Positions 8,995-20,392 of a stretch of DNA of 64,000 bases are shown here, piece after piece. Both the position numbers and the translations under genes were made by a program. Location: NCBI GenBank assembly GCA_900766265.1, contig CAAFUS010000013.1, positions 248,001-312,000 on the forward strand. Direction: 5' to 3'. Each line of letters opens with the position of its first letter. The first letter of the stretch is position 1. Below the pieces are notes generated by a model. The model was given only the letters and a program-made list of their open reading frames with translations, was not told the origin of the DNA and did not search any database. The DNA comes from Pseudomonadaceae bacterium (GTDB lineage: Bacteria; Pseudomonadota; Gammaproteobacteria; Pseudomonadales; Pseudomonadaceae).

Positions 8995-9936
8995 ATGGGG
9001 CTGGACCCTGTAGTGCTGTTCTTTCTGTTCGGCCTGTTCGCCGGGCTGGTCAAGAGCGAGCTGAAATTGCCGCCCGCGCTGTACGACACCCTCTCTATCC
9101 TGCTGCTGCTCGCCATCGGCCTGCACGGGGGCGTCGAGCTCGCCGAGCAGGCCAGCGCGGCGCTGCTCGGCCAGGCGGCGCTGGTGCTGCTGCTCGGTTG
9201 CTGCCTGCCGTTGCTGGCCTTCCCGATACTCCGGGCGCTCGGCTTCTCACGGGTGGATTCGGCCAGCGTCGCAGCCCACTATGGTTCGGTCAGCGCCGGT
9301 ACCTTCGCGGTGGTGGTGGCGTTCCTGCTGGCCAAGAACATCGCCTTCGAAAGCTACATGCCGCTGTTCGTCGCGATCCTGGAGATCCCGGCGATCCTGG
9401 TGGGCATCGTGCTGGCCAAGGGCATCAGCCGGGACACCGACTGGCGCGAGCTGGGCCGCGAGATATTCCTCGGCAAGAGCATCATGCTGTTGCTCGGCGG
9501 GCTGATCATCGGGGCGATCGTCGGCAAGGAGGGCATCAAGCCGCTGGAGCCGTTCTACACCAGCATGTTCAAGCCGGTGCTGGCGCTCTTCCTGCTGGAG
9601 ATGGGGCTTATCGCCTCGGGGCAGCTCGGCTCGCTCAAGCGCTACGGGTTGCGTCTGGCAGCGTTCGGCCTCGGCATGCCGCTGCTCGGTGCGCTGGTCG
9701 GTGCCGTGCTGGCGCGGCTGATGGGGCTGTCCCTGGGCGGCACGGCGATGCTCGCCACGCTCGCGGCGAGCGCCTCCTATATCGCTGTACCGGCCGCGCT
9801 GCGCCTGGCGCTGCCGGAAGCCAATCCGTCGCTGTCACTGACCGCGTCGCTGGGCATCACCTTTCCGTTCAACATCCTGATCGGCATTCCGCTGTACCTG
9901 GCGCTGGCCGAACAGCTGATCGCCCGGGGGTTCTGA
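8995..9936 (+). CDS. sbtA: SbtA-type sodium-dependent bicarbonate transporter
   Basis: A 313-residue integral membrane protein with about ten hydrophobic helices. It starts MGLDPVVLFFLFGLFAGLVKSEL, typical of the SbtA (DUF897) family first defined as high-affinity bicarbonate importers in cyanobacteria. GGAGG six bases upstream fixes the ATG. It is followed one base later by a small PII-like gene, the classic sbtA-sbtB pairing. Lying directly behind pyruvate carboxylase, it could supply the bicarbonate substrate. The transport specificity in this organism is inferred. Confidence 0.87.
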   Translation: MGLDPVVLFFLFGLFAGLVKSELKLPPALYDTLSILLLLAIGLHGGVELAEQASAALLGQAALVLLLGCCLPLLAFPILRALGFSRVDSASVAAHYGSVSAGTFAVVVAFLLAKNIAFESYMPLFVAILEIPAILVGIVLAKGISRDTDWRELGREIFLGKSIMLLLGGLIIGAIVGKEGIKPLEPFYTSMFKPVLALFLLEMGLIASGQLGSLKRYGLRLAAFGLGMPLLGALVGAVLARLMGLSLGGTAMLATLAASASYIAVPAALRLALPEANPSLSLTASLGITFPFNILIGIPLYLALAEQLIARGF

Positions 9937-9937
9937 C

Positions 9938-10240
9938 ATGACCGAGCACATCCGTACCCTGCTCACCGTGATTTGCGAATCGGCGCTGGAATCCAGGCTG
10001 GTCGCCGACCTCAAGCAGCTCGGCGCACCGGGCTGGACGTTGTCGGACGCGCGCGGCTCGGGCAGCCGCGGCGTGCGCAGCGCCGAATGGAACACCGAAG
10101 GCAACATCCGCCTGGAAGTGATCTGCAGTCGCGAGGTCGCCGAGCGCATCGCGCGGCACCTGCAGACCCGCTACTACGACCACTTCGCGATGGTCTGCTA
10201 CCTCGCCCAGGTCGAGGTGCTGCGCCCGGCCAAGTTCTAG
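9938..10240 (+). CDS. sbtB: SbtB-like PII signalling protein
   Basis: A 100-residue PII-fold protein (ferredoxin-like beta-alpha-beta repeats). It has a short T-loop region (RGSGSRGVRSAEWNTEGN) and the C-terminal strand MVCYLAQVEVLRPAKF, as in SbtB rather than nitrogen-regulatory GlnB. SbtB proteins bind adenine nucleotides and gate SbtA. The start is one base after the sbtA stop. The C-terminus lacks the cysteine-flanked extension of some cyanobacterial SbtB. Its stop codon shares CTAG with the convergent GNAT gene. Confidence 0.8.
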   Translation: MTEHIRTLLTVICESALESRLVADLKQLGAPGWTLSDARGSGSRGVRSAEWNTEGNIRLEVICSREVAERIARHLQTRYYDHFAMVCYLAQVEVLRPAKF

Positions 10241-10728
10241 GGCTGCTCGTCGCCGCTTCGGGCGAAGCGCTGCAGGTCGTCCTGGCGATACTGGACGAAG
10301 CCCGAGCGTTCGGCGATGCGCTCGTACAGGCGCATCGCCGTGGTGTTGGTCTCGTGGGTCAGCCAGTGCACCCGCGCGCAGCCGGCCCGCTGCGCCTCGG
10401 CGTAGACATGCTCGATCAGGCGTCGGCCGACCCCGCTGTCACGTACCGTCTTGGCGACGAACAGGTCCTGCAGGTAGCAGGAATCGCCAGTGGTCCAGCA
10501 GGAACGGTGGTAGATCCAGTGCACCAGGCCGATCGCCTCGCCTTCATACCAGGCGAGGGCGGCATGCATCGGCTCGCTCGCATCGAGGAACCGCTGCCAG
10601 GTGCGCTCGCTGGTTTCGGCGGGGATGCTGGTCATGTAGAAGCGCTGGTAGGCCTGCCACAGCGGCATCCAGGCCTCATGATCGGCAGCGCTGGCAGGGC
10701 GGATCTCGACGGGAATGGCAGCGGGCAT
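10237..10728 (-). CDS. GNAT-family N-acetyltransferase
   Basis: A 163-residue single-domain acetyltransferase. The acetyl-CoA binding motif A is seen as LQDLFVAKTVRDSGVGRRLIEHV (about residues 87-109), followed by the RVHWLTHETN and AMRLYERI segments typical of the fold. The substrate is unknown. An AGGAGG-type ribosome site precedes the ATG. It is convergent with sbtB, overlapping only by the stop codons, and 94 bp separates it from the asparaginase gene on the same strand. Confidence 0.85.
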   Translation of the reverse strand: MPAAIPVEIRPASAADHEAWMPLWQAYQRFYMTSIPAETSERTWQRFLDASEPMHAALAWYEGEAIGLVHWIYHRSCWTTGDSCYLQDLFVAKTVRDSGVGRRLIEHVYAEAQRAGCARVHWLTHETNTTAMRLYERIAERSGFVQYRQDDLQRFARSGDEQP

Positions 10729-10822
10729 GGCGGGCCTCCTCTTGGCAGACCCTCATCCTGCGTCGGTGATGCGCCTTGCGGCAAGTGCAGCGTCAGGTAA
10801 AGCGCTCGACTCGAGGCGGGGC

Positions 10823-11815
10823 TCAGTCGCGCATTTCACCGCACAGGTCGCGGCTCATCCAATGCTCGACCTCGGACTGGGAAAGCCCCGCGCCGAGCAG
10901 GGCGAACAGCTTGCCCAGCGCCGCCTCGCGTGTCATTCCGCCGGCCGAGACCAGGCCAGTCCGCAACAGTCGGCTGCCAGCGGCATAGACGCCGAACTCG
11001 ATGTGACCTTGGGGACATTGGCTGATCGCAGTCAGCACCACGCCACGGGCATGGGCTTCTTCGAGCACGGCGAGCAGCTGCGCATCGCTGGATGGGCCGG
11101 TGCCGCTGCCGTAGCACTCCAGCAGCAGCCCCTGGACGTCGCACTCCAGCAGGGCGCGCAGGTGGGCGGCCCGCAAGCCCGGGTAGAAGGGCTGCAGCGC
11201 GATGTTCACCGGGTGGCGCGGGTGGCGGTAGACCAGCGTGGGGGGCAGCGCATCGGCCCGTTCGGCCTGGCGCCGGCGCGGCAGTACCTGGAATGCATCG
11301 AAGGCATCGCTGCGCAGCTTGGAGCAGCGCGCGCCGTGCATCAGCTGTCCGTCGAAAAACAGGTGGACGCCCGGCGCGACGCCTCCCTGCAATGCCTGCA
11401 TGGCGCCGAACAGGTTCGGCCACGCATCGCCGCCGGGTACGCCGGCCGGCTGCATCGAGCCGGTCAGCACCACGGGTACCGGCAGGTCGAGCAGCAGAAA
11501 GCTCAAGGCCGCGGCGCTGTAGGCCAGGGTGTCGGTGCCGTGAAGCACCAGCACGGCATCGCAGCCGTCCTGCTCGACGGCCGCGACGATGGCGTCGCGC
11601 TGGGCCAGCGAATGCCGCTGGGTCAAGTCTGCGCTGTCGATCAGCGGCAGCAGTTCGCGAAAGATCCAGGGCGGCAGGCGCAGGGCCGGCTCCTCCGCCT
11701 GGCGGGCGCGCAGCCGCGCCTCGAAGCCGGACGCAGGCGCCAGGCCGGACGCGCTCATCTGCATGCCAATGGTACCGCCGGTGTAAAGCACCAGCAGTTT
11801 TTCAGGTGCGGCCAT
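10823..11815 (-). CDS. ansA: L-asparaginase
   Basis: A 330-residue asparaginase (asparagine to aspartate plus ammonia). Both catalytic threonine motifs are present: LVLYTGGTIGM at the N-terminus and VLHGTDTLAYSAAALSF near residue 90. No signal peptide is visible, so this is the cytoplasmic type-I-like enzyme. It lies in a stretch with an amino-acid symporter upstream and aspartate ammonia-lyase a few genes away, consistent with asparagine and aspartate use. The symbol is assigned by family; type II naming is possible. Confidence 0.88.
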   Translation of the reverse strand: MAAPEKLLVLYTGGTIGMQMSASGLAPASGFEARLRARQAEEPALRLPPWIFRELLPLIDSADLTQRHSLAQRDAIVAAVEQDGCDAVLVLHGTDTLAYSAAALSFLLLDLPVPVVLTGSMQPAGVPGGDAWPNLFGAMQALQGGVAPGVHLFFDGQLMHGARCSKLRSDAFDAFQVLPRRRQAERADALPPTLVYRHPRHPVNIALQPFYPGLRAAHLRALLECDVQGLLLECYGSGTGPSSDAQLLAVLEEAHARGVVLTAISQCPQGHIEFGVYAAGSRLLRTGLVSAGGMTREAALGKLFALLGAGLSQSEVEHWMSRDLCGEMRD

Positions 11816-11880
11816 ACGGAACTCCGTCGCGGTCGGGCGAGAAAAAGGGGGCTTGCGCCCCCCTCGTTACCGATGGGAGA

Positions 11881-13314
<1,434 letters not shown>

Positions 13315-13409
13315 GAGGTCGTTCTCTTTGTTGTTCTGGTGGATGGCGGACGCCGGCGCGCGGCGGGCCACATGGTTGGCGAAGGCGGCGGTCCGGTGCA
13401 ATTTCGCAG

Positions 13410-13459
13410 CTCGCATCTACCTGATGCGAGTTGATGCTAGAATCGCGTCACTCGCATCA
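13410..13459. promoter_or_regulatory. Operator-like half-sites CTCGCATC/GATGCGAG between the symporter and XRE regulator
   Basis: Three copies of one half-site occur in 50 bp: CTCGCATC at 13410-13417, GATGCGAG at 13423-13430 and ACTCGCATCA at 13450-13459. The first two form an inverted repeat with a 5-bp spacer. The second and third form a 10-bp perfect inverted repeat with an 18-bp spacer, bracketing a likely -10 box TAGAAT (13438-13443) of the regulator. This suggests autoregulation by the XRE protein; binding is inferred. Confidence 0.65.
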
Positions 13460-13473
13460 TTCTGGACGACCAC

Positions 13474-14286
13474 GTGTCCGATTCGCTGGGCCCCAACCTC
13501 AAGCTCCTCTGCAGCCATTACCGCTCGATCGCCGAGGTCTGCCGCAAGCTGGCGCTCAATCGCGCCCAGTTCAACCGCTACTTGGCCGGACAGAGCAGAC
13601 CCACCGCGCACAACCTCAAGCGTATCTGCGATTTCTTCGGCGTCGAGCCGCATGAGCTCGGCCTGCCGAATGAGCAGTTCGCCCGTCTGATCGGCGCGCG
13701 GGGCAGCGACCCGCAGTTGCCGTCCGGCGCGGACCCGCTGCTGGAGCTGTTCGCCCCGCTGCGCGAACACGCCAGCTCGATGGAGCGCTACTGTGGCTAC
13801 TACTTCGAGTACTCCAACTGCATGTCCGTACCGGGCCAGGTCCTGCTGTCGCTGGTGCACCTGCGCGAGGAGCGCGGCGGCTACGTCTTCGAGCGGCAGG
13901 AGCGCCAGGAGCGGCCGCGCGACGGCAGCGCCGAGGACTGGGTGCGCTGCCGTTACCTGGGCGCCGCCTTCTACCTGCAGGACCGGCTGTTTCTGGTCGA
14001 CTACGAGTCGCTGACCGGCAACGAAATGAGCCAGACCATCCTCATTCCCAGCTTCAAGAGCCGCATCACCCGGCTCAACGGCCTCAAGTCCGGCGTCTCC
14101 AGCGGTGACCGCCGCACCCCGGCCTGCACCCGGGTGGTCTGGGAATACCTGGGCCGGGAGATCAACCGGGTCAACGCCTACCGCCAGGTGATGCTCTATG
14201 CTCCGGACGACCCCCGCTTGGACGACGACATTCGCCAGCGCCTCGGCGGTGCGGTCCTGCGTAACGGGCTGTTCGAAATCGAATAA
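13474..14286 (+). CDS. XRE-family helix-turn-helix transcriptional regulator
   Basis: A 270-residue protein with an N-terminal helix-turn-helix (about residues 8-60; VCRKLALNRAQFNRYLAGQSRPTAHNLKRICDFF). A long uncharacterised C-terminal domain follows, probably for ligand sensing. The start is GTG at 13474, the first start matching the domain. Position opposite the symporter, with symmetrical repeats between, suggests it controls that gene and itself. The ligand is unknown, perhaps an amino acid. Confidence 0.85.
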   Translation: MSDSLGPNLKLLCSHYRSIAEVCRKLALNRAQFNRYLAGQSRPTAHNLKRICDFFGVEPHELGLPNEQFARLIGARGSDPQLPSGADPLLELFAPLREHASSMERYCGYYFEYSNCMSVPGQVLLSLVHLREERGGYVFERQERQERPRDGSAEDWVRCRYLGAAFYLQDRLFLVDYESLTGNEMSQTILIPSFKSRITRLNGLKSGVSSGDRRTPACTRVVWEYLGREINRVNAYRQVMLYAPDDPRLDDDIRQRLGGAVLRNGLFEIE

Positions 14287-14316
14287 AGCGTCAGTGATGG
14301 CGAGGGCCGAGGCCGT

Positions 14317-14333
14317 CCCGCCCGAAGGGCGGG
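14317..14333. terminator. GC-rich hairpin between convergent XRE and PaiB-like genes
   Basis: CCCGCCC and GGGCGGG form a 7-bp stem with a 3-base loop just past the regulator stop and two bases before the convergent gene's stop. There is no strong T-run on either side, so it is a weak bidirectional terminator candidate. Confidence 0.4.
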
Positions 14334-14334
14334 T

Positions 14335-14967
14335 TCAGTCGGGCTGGCTCATCCGCGCGGCGAGTTCGCGGTCACGCGGGTTCGCGGAGGCGGCCAGCCC
14401 TTCGAGAACACCTTCGCGGTCGGCGGCGTCGCGGTTCTGGCCGAGCTTCCACTTGCCGTCCAGGCGGGCGATCGGCAGGGCGAAGCCAACGATGGCGCGC
14501 AGCATGGCATCGAGGTAATCGCGGGGCGCGTCGTCGACCGACCAGGGGGTGGCCTGCGCCGCCTCGTGGCGCTCGCTTAGGCGGCTCACCAGCTGCAGCA
14601 GGCGCTCGGGATCGGTGAACACCTCGGTCTGGCCCCGTGCATGCACGGCGATGTAGTTCCAGGTCGGCACCACCTTGCCGTGCTCGGCCTTGGACGGATA
14701 CCAGCCAGGATGCACGTACGCGTCAGGGCCGCTGAACACCGCCAGCGCCTCGCTCCCCTCGGCCAGGTCCCGCCAGTGCGGGTTGGCGCGGGCGAAGTGG
14801 CCATAGAGCGTGCCGAATTCCCCTTCATCGGGTACCAGCAGCAGCGGCAAGTGGCTGGCCATCAGCCCCTGGCTGCCGCTGCTGGTGAGTAGGGCCAGGC
14901 CGGTGCTGTCGATCAGGTTATGGAGCTGGGCGAGGTCGGTCTGGCGAAAGGCGGAGGGTAGGTACAT
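14335..14967 (-). CDS. PaiB-like FMN-binding negative regulator family protein
   Basis: A 210-residue protein of the PaiB family (split-barrel flavin-binding fold), named after a Bacillus protein that limits expression of sporulation and protease genes. It begins MYLPSAFRQTD and has the family segments VPTWNYIAVHARG and KLGQNRDAADREGV. AGGAGAA upstream selects the ATG at 14967 over an upstream ATG at 15000. Its role in pseudomonads is not established. Confidence 0.85.
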   Translation of the reverse strand: MYLPSAFRQTDLAQLHNLIDSTGLALLTSSGSQGLMASHLPLLLVPDEGEFGTLYGHFARANPHWRDLAEGSEALAVFSGPDAYVHPGWYPSKAEHGKVVPTWNYIAVHARGQTEVFTDPERLLQLVSRLSERHEAAQATPWSVDDAPRDYLDAMLRAIVGFALPIARLDGKWKLGQNRDAADREGVLEGLAASANPRDRELAARMSQPD

Positions 14968-15109
14968 GGGCTTCTCCTGGGGGTGGCCCATCCTAGGCAA
15001 AGCGTCGGCTGCTTGTAAGGGCCGTCTTCAGCCAACACCCTGAGTGTGATCGAGCCCACCATTCGCTTCGGGAGCGGCCTGGGACTCGTCGCAGCCTGGC
15101 CCTGACAGC

Positions 15110-15143
15110 AAAACGCCCCGCGGACCGAGGTCGCACGGGGCGT
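15110..15143 (-). terminator. Terminator of the dicarboxylate symporter gene
   Basis: On the minus strand an 8-bp stem ACGCCCCG/CGGGGCGT closes a 15-base loop and is followed by TTTTG. It lies 19 bp after the symporter stop codon. Confidence 0.7.
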
Positions 15144-15161
15144 CGGGACAACGCTAAAGCG

Positions 15162-16421
15162 TCACGGCTTGTTGACGCTGTTGTAGATGTCGCTGTCGAT
15201 TTCGTTCTCGCTGCGTCCGATCAGGGTGGCGGTCATCAGGTCGCCGGCGACGTTGACCGTAGTGCGGGCCATGTCGAGGATGCGGTCGATGCCGGCGATC
15301 AGCGCCACGCCTTCGATCGGCAGGCCGACCGAGGTCAGCACCAGGCTCAGCATGATCAGTCCGGCGCCGGGAATGCCGGCGGTGCCCACCGAGGCGAGGG
15401 TGGCGGTGAGGATGATCATCAGGTACTGGCCGGCGTTGAGATCGACGCCGAAGGCCTGGGCGATGAACAGCGCCAGCACGCCCTGGTAGATCGCGGTGCC
15501 GTCCATGTTGATCGTGGTGCCGACCGGCAGCACGAAGCCGGCCACGCCCTGGGACACGCCGAGGTTCTTGCGCGCGCACTCGATCGAGACCGGCAGGGTG
15601 CCCGAGCTGCTCGAGGTGCTGAAGGCCACCGCCAGCGCCGGCGTGATGCCACGGAAGAAGCGCAGCGGGCTCAGCCGTGCCAGCAGGGCGAGCAGACCGC
15701 CATAGACCACGAGCACGTGAACGATGCTGGCGAGGTAGATCACCCCGATCACGCCGGCCAGTGGCAGCAGCACTTCGGCGCCGTGGCTGCCGACGACACC
15801 GGCGGTCAGGGCAAATACGCCGAATGGCGCAAAGCGCATCACCAGGTCCGTCAGCTTGTAGAAGGCTTCGGCCAGGCCGTCGAACAGGCGCGTCACCGGA
15901 GCGGCCTTCTCGCCGACCAGGTTCAGGCTCACGCCCAGGGCGATGGCGAAGACGATGATCTGCAGGATGTTGCCTTCGGCGAAGGCCGTCACCGGGTTGG
16001 TCGGCACCAGCCCGACCAGGATGCTGATCAGCGATGGCGCCTGTTTGGCCTCGGCCTCGCCGCTGGCGACCATGTTCATGCCCTCCCCCGGGGTGAACAG
16101 CGCGCCGAACAGCAGGCCGATGGTCACCGCGAATGCGGTGGTCACCAGATAGATGAGGATGGTCTTGACGCTGATCCGGCCGAGCTTGGCGCTGTCCTGC
16201 ATGGAGGTGATGCCGGCCACCAGCGAGACGAACACCAGCGGCACGATGAGCATCTTGATCGCGTTGAGGAACAGCGTGCCGATAGGCGCGAGGACCAAAG
16301 CATCGTCTTTGAAGACGATGCCGACGCCGATGCCTAGCGCAAGGCCGATGAGGATCTGCTGCCACAGGGCCATACGCCCGAGCAGGCGCAGCGGAGCGGA
16401 AAGGGTGGTGCTCTGAGTCAT
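15162..16421 (-). CDS. Dicarboxylate/amino-acid:cation symporter (DAACS family, GltP/DctA-like)
   Basis: A 419-residue multi-pass transporter of the glutamate/aspartate/C4-dicarboxylate symporter family. Visible motifs are the serine-rich re-entrant loop AFSTSSSSGTLPVS and the NMDGTAIYQG segment that forms cation and substrate sites, followed by GIPGAGLIML. It lies 92 bp downstream of aspA on the same strand. Import of aspartate (or export of the fumarate product) is therefore the likely job, though substrate specificity is inferred. Confidence 0.9.
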   Translation of the reverse strand: MTQSTTLSAPLRLLGRMALWQQILIGLALGIGVGIVFKDDALVLAPIGTLFLNAIKMLIVPLVFVSLVAGITSMQDSAKLGRISVKTILIYLVTTAFAVTIGLLFGALFTPGEGMNMVASGEAEAKQAPSLISILVGLVPTNPVTAFAEGNILQIIVFAIALGVSLNLVGEKAAPVTRLFDGLAEAFYKLTDLVMRFAPFGVFALTAGVVGSHGAEVLLPLAGVIGVIYLASIVHVLVVYGGLLALLARLSPLRFFRGITPALAVAFSTSSSSGTLPVSIECARKNLGVSQGVAGFVLPVGTTINMDGTAIYQGVLALFIAQAFGVDLNAGQYLMIILTATLASVGTAGIPGAGLIMLSLVLTSVGLPIEGVALIAGIDRILDMARTTVNVAGDLMTATLIGRSENEIDSDIYNSVNKP

Positions 16422-16481
16422 GGTCGTTCCAGGTTGTTGTTTTTGTTGAAGCGGGCCGCCTTATGCAGCCCTCTTTGTCAT

Positions 16482-16501
16482 GCGCCCGGCAGGCCGGGCG
16501 C
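16482..16501 (-). terminator. Hairpin between aspA and the symporter gene
   Basis: GCGCCCGGC and GCCGGGCGC form a perfect 9-bp stem with a 2-base gap just downstream of aspA. No T-run follows on the minus strand, so it may stabilise the aspA message or partly terminate, leaving lower expression of the symporter. Confidence 0.45.
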
Positions 16502-16513
16502 GGTGTCGGTGCA

Positions 16514-17950
<1,437 letters not shown>

Positions 17951-18115
17951 CCTGAAGGAAGCGGGTAGTTCCGCGATGGGCCGCTAAAATAAGGGCTGCA
18001 GCGCATTTTCGACCAATGCCGTTGCGCGCTGGGTCATGCACAATCGGCATAACGTCGGCGTGACGCGAAATGGGCATCAAGCGTATGTCCCGCGCTCCGA
18101 AGCAAAGGAAACGCA

Positions 18116-19036
18116 ATGAACATCGAGACCAAGTGGCTGGAGGATTTCGTCGCCCTGGCCGCCACGCGCAGCTTCTCCCAGGCGGCCGAGCGGCGTTTCG
18201 TCACCCAGCCCGCGTTCAGCCGGCGCATCCGCAGCCTGGAGAACACCCTGGGCCTGACCCTGGTGAACCGCGCGCGCACGCCGGTGGAGCTTACCGAGGC
18301 GGGGCAGCTGTTCCTGGTGACCGCGCGTAGCATGGTCGAGCAGGTGAGCGAAGTGGTGCGTTACCTGCACAACCTCGAAGGGCAGCGCGGGGAAGTGCTG
18401 CAGATCGCCGCCGCGCACTCCCTGTCGCTCGGCTTCTTCCCCGAGTGGATAGCCCGGCTGCGCCGGGACGGCCTACCGCTGAAGACGCGGCTGGTGGCCA
18501 CCAACGTCGGCGAGGCGGTGCATTCGCTGCGCGAGGGCACGTGCGACCTGATCCTCTCCTACTACGACCCGGACGCGGTGCTGCAGATGGACCCGGAGCT
18601 GTTCCCGTCGCTGGCGCTCGGGCGCACCGAGATCGTCCCGGTATGCGCGCCGGACGCCGATGGCCGCCCGCTGTTCGACCCTGACAGCGGCCGCAACGTA
18701 CCCCTGCTGGCCTACAGCGCCGGGGCTTCGCTCGGGCGGTCGGTGAACCTGCTGCTGCGCCAGCGTGGCCTGCGGGCCACCACGGTTTATGAGACGGCGA
18801 TGGCGGACAGCCTCAAAAGCATGGCGTTGCAGGGGCTGGGCCTGGCGTGGGTGCCGCGCCTGAGCGTGACTGCCGAACTCGCCCGTGGCGAGTTGCTGAT
18901 CTGCGGCGGCGAACAGTGGCAGGTGCCGCTGGAGATTCGCCTGTACCGCTGCGCGCTGGTGCGCCGGGCGCCGGTGCGATTGCTCTGGCGCAAGCTGGAA
19001 GCCGGCACCGGCACCGGCATCGACACTGGAGAGTGA
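18116..19036 (+). CDS. LysR-type regulator divergent from aspA (HypT-like)
   Basis: A 306-residue LysR protein: N-terminal winged helix (about residues 5-65; SFSQAAERRFVTQPAFSRRIRSLE) plus an effector domain. Overall it resembles the HypT/YjiE subgroup known from the E. coli hypochlorite response, recalled from memory rather than searched. AAGGAAAC precedes the ATG. It is divergent from aspA, so control of aspA is the simplest hypothesis. A P. aeruginosa LysR gene has the same position. Confidence 0.85.
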   Translation: MNIETKWLEDFVALAATRSFSQAAERRFVTQPAFSRRIRSLENTLGLTLVNRARTPVELTEAGQLFLVTARSMVEQVSEVVRYLHNLEGQRGEVLQIAAAHSLSLGFFPEWIARLRRDGLPLKTRLVATNVGEAVHSLREGTCDLILSYYDPDAVLQMDPELFPSLALGRTEIVPVCAPDADGRPLFDPDSGRNVPLLAYSAGASLGRSVNLLLRQRGLRATTVYETAMADSLKSMALQGLGLAWVPRLSVTAELARGELLICGGEQWQVPLEIRLYRCALVRRAPVRLLWRKLEAGTGTGIDTGE

Positions 19037-19074
19037 GCCCGACCCGCGCCGACGGCAAGTGGGTCGGGTAGAGG

Positions 19075-20097
19075 TTACATCTGCATGACGATGCGGCCTT
19101 CGATGCGTCCGGCGCGAAGGTCGTCGAAGATGCGGTTGACGTTGTCCAGCGTGTCGGTGTGGACGGTCGCCTTGACCAGCCCTTCGCCGGCAAAGTCCAG
19201 CGCCTCCTGAAGGTCGGCGCGGGTGCCGACGATCGAGCCGGTGATGCTGATCGCCTTGAGCACCACATCGAAGATCGGTGTCGGGAAGTCGCCCGGCGGC
19301 AACCCGACCAGCGCCACGGTGCCGTGCCGCCGCGCCATGCCGATCGCCTGGCCGAAAGCACTGTTGGACACCGCGGTGACCAGCACACCGTGGGCACCGC
19401 CGATGTCGCGCTGGATCACCGCCACCGGATCCTCGGTGCGCGCGTTGACGGTCAGGCTGGCGCCGAGCCTGCGCGCCAGTTCCAGCTTGGCGTGGTCCAC
19501 GTCCACGGCGGCCACGTGCAGGCCCATCGCCCTGGCGTACTGCACTGCCGCATGGCCGAGACCGCCGATACCCGAGATCACCACCCACTGGCCCGGGCGC
19601 GCATTGGTCACCTTCAGGCCCTTGTAGACGGTGACGCCGGCGCAGAGGATCGGGGCGATCTCGTCGAAGGCGACTTCATTGGGCAGGATGCCGACGTAAT
19701 CCGGGTCGGCCAGTACGTATTCGGCGTAGCCGCCGTTGACGGAATAGCCGGTGTTCTGCTGGCCTGCGCAGAGCGTTTCCCAGCCGTTCAGGCAGTGCTC
19801 GCAGCAGCCGCAGGCGGTGTACAGCCAGGGCACGCCGACGCGGTCGCCTTCCTTGACGCGGCTGACGCCGGCCCCGACCGCGGCCACATGGCCGACGCCC
19901 TCGTGACCGGGAATGAACGGCAGCGCCGGCTTGACCGGCCAGTCGCCGTCGGCGGCGTGCAGGTCGGTGTGGCAGACACCCGAGGCGGCGATCTTCACCA
20001 GGATCTGTCCGGGGCCTGGCAGGGGAACCCTGACTTCCTCCAGGCGCAGGGGTTCGCCGAAGGCATGGACTACCGCGGCTTTCATCGTCTGGGCCAT
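19075..20097 (-). CDS. adhA: Zinc-dependent alcohol dehydrogenase
   Basis: A 340-residue medium-chain alcohol dehydrogenase interconverting alcohols and aldehydes with NAD. The catalytic zinc ligands are in GVCHTDLH and GHEGVGHVAAVG; the structural zinc cysteines are in ACGCCEHCLNGWETLC. The Rossmann glycine motif GIGGLGHAAVQYA follows. GGAGGAAG upstream gives a firm start. The position between the LysR/aspA pair and purE-purK is the same as recalled for P. aeruginosa adhA. Confidence 0.92.
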   Translation of the reverse strand: MAQTMKAAVVHAFGEPLRLEEVRVPLPGPGQILVKIAASGVCHTDLHAADGDWPVKPALPFIPGHEGVGHVAAVGAGVSRVKEGDRVGVPWLYTACGCCEHCLNGWETLCAGQQNTGYSVNGGYAEYVLADPDYVGILPNEVAFDEIAPILCAGVTVYKGLKVTNARPGQWVVISGIGGLGHAAVQYARAMGLHVAAVDVDHAKLELARRLGASLTVNARTEDPVAVIQRDIGGAHGVLVTAVSNSAFGQAIGMARRHGTVALVGLPPGDFPTPIFDVVLKAISITGSIVGTRADLQEALDFAGEGLVKATVHTDTLDNVNRIFDDLRAGRIEGRIVMQM

Positions 20098-20270
20098 GGT
20101 GCTTCCTCCAATGATGGTCGACGGGTCGAGTCTGCGAGCCTGAGGCAGGCGAGCCTAGACACAGGTCAACGTCATCGCCAATCCGGCGCCTGATGCGACG
20201 AGCGGTTGCGCCGCTCGTCCAGTGCGGCGCGGACGGTGCAGGTACGTGTGTCCCCGCACGGGCCATGGGC

Positions 20271-20374
20271 TATACTGCGCGGCCTTCGGTTGGCAGGCGC
20301 CAACCTTGATCACCACACGAGCCACGCCCGGTCCACCCGGCGTGGCTCGTTTATTGATGCGCCCGGCCGGGCGC
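20271..20374 (+). promoter_or_regulatory. purE promoter and structured leader with terminator-like hairpin
   Basis: A -10 box TATACT at 20271-20276 is followed by three inverted repeats before the purE start at 20393. They are GGTTGGC/GCCAACC (20288-20305), a 12-bp perfect stem ACGAGCCACGCC/GGCGTGGCTCGT (20317-20350) followed by TTATT, and a 16-bp palindrome (20359-20374). The second hairpin looks like a Rho-independent terminator sitting in a 5' leader, so attenuation of purEK is possible. Alternatively it ends a short leader RNA. Confidence 0.6.
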
Positions 20375-20392
20375 CCGATGAGAGGCACGACG

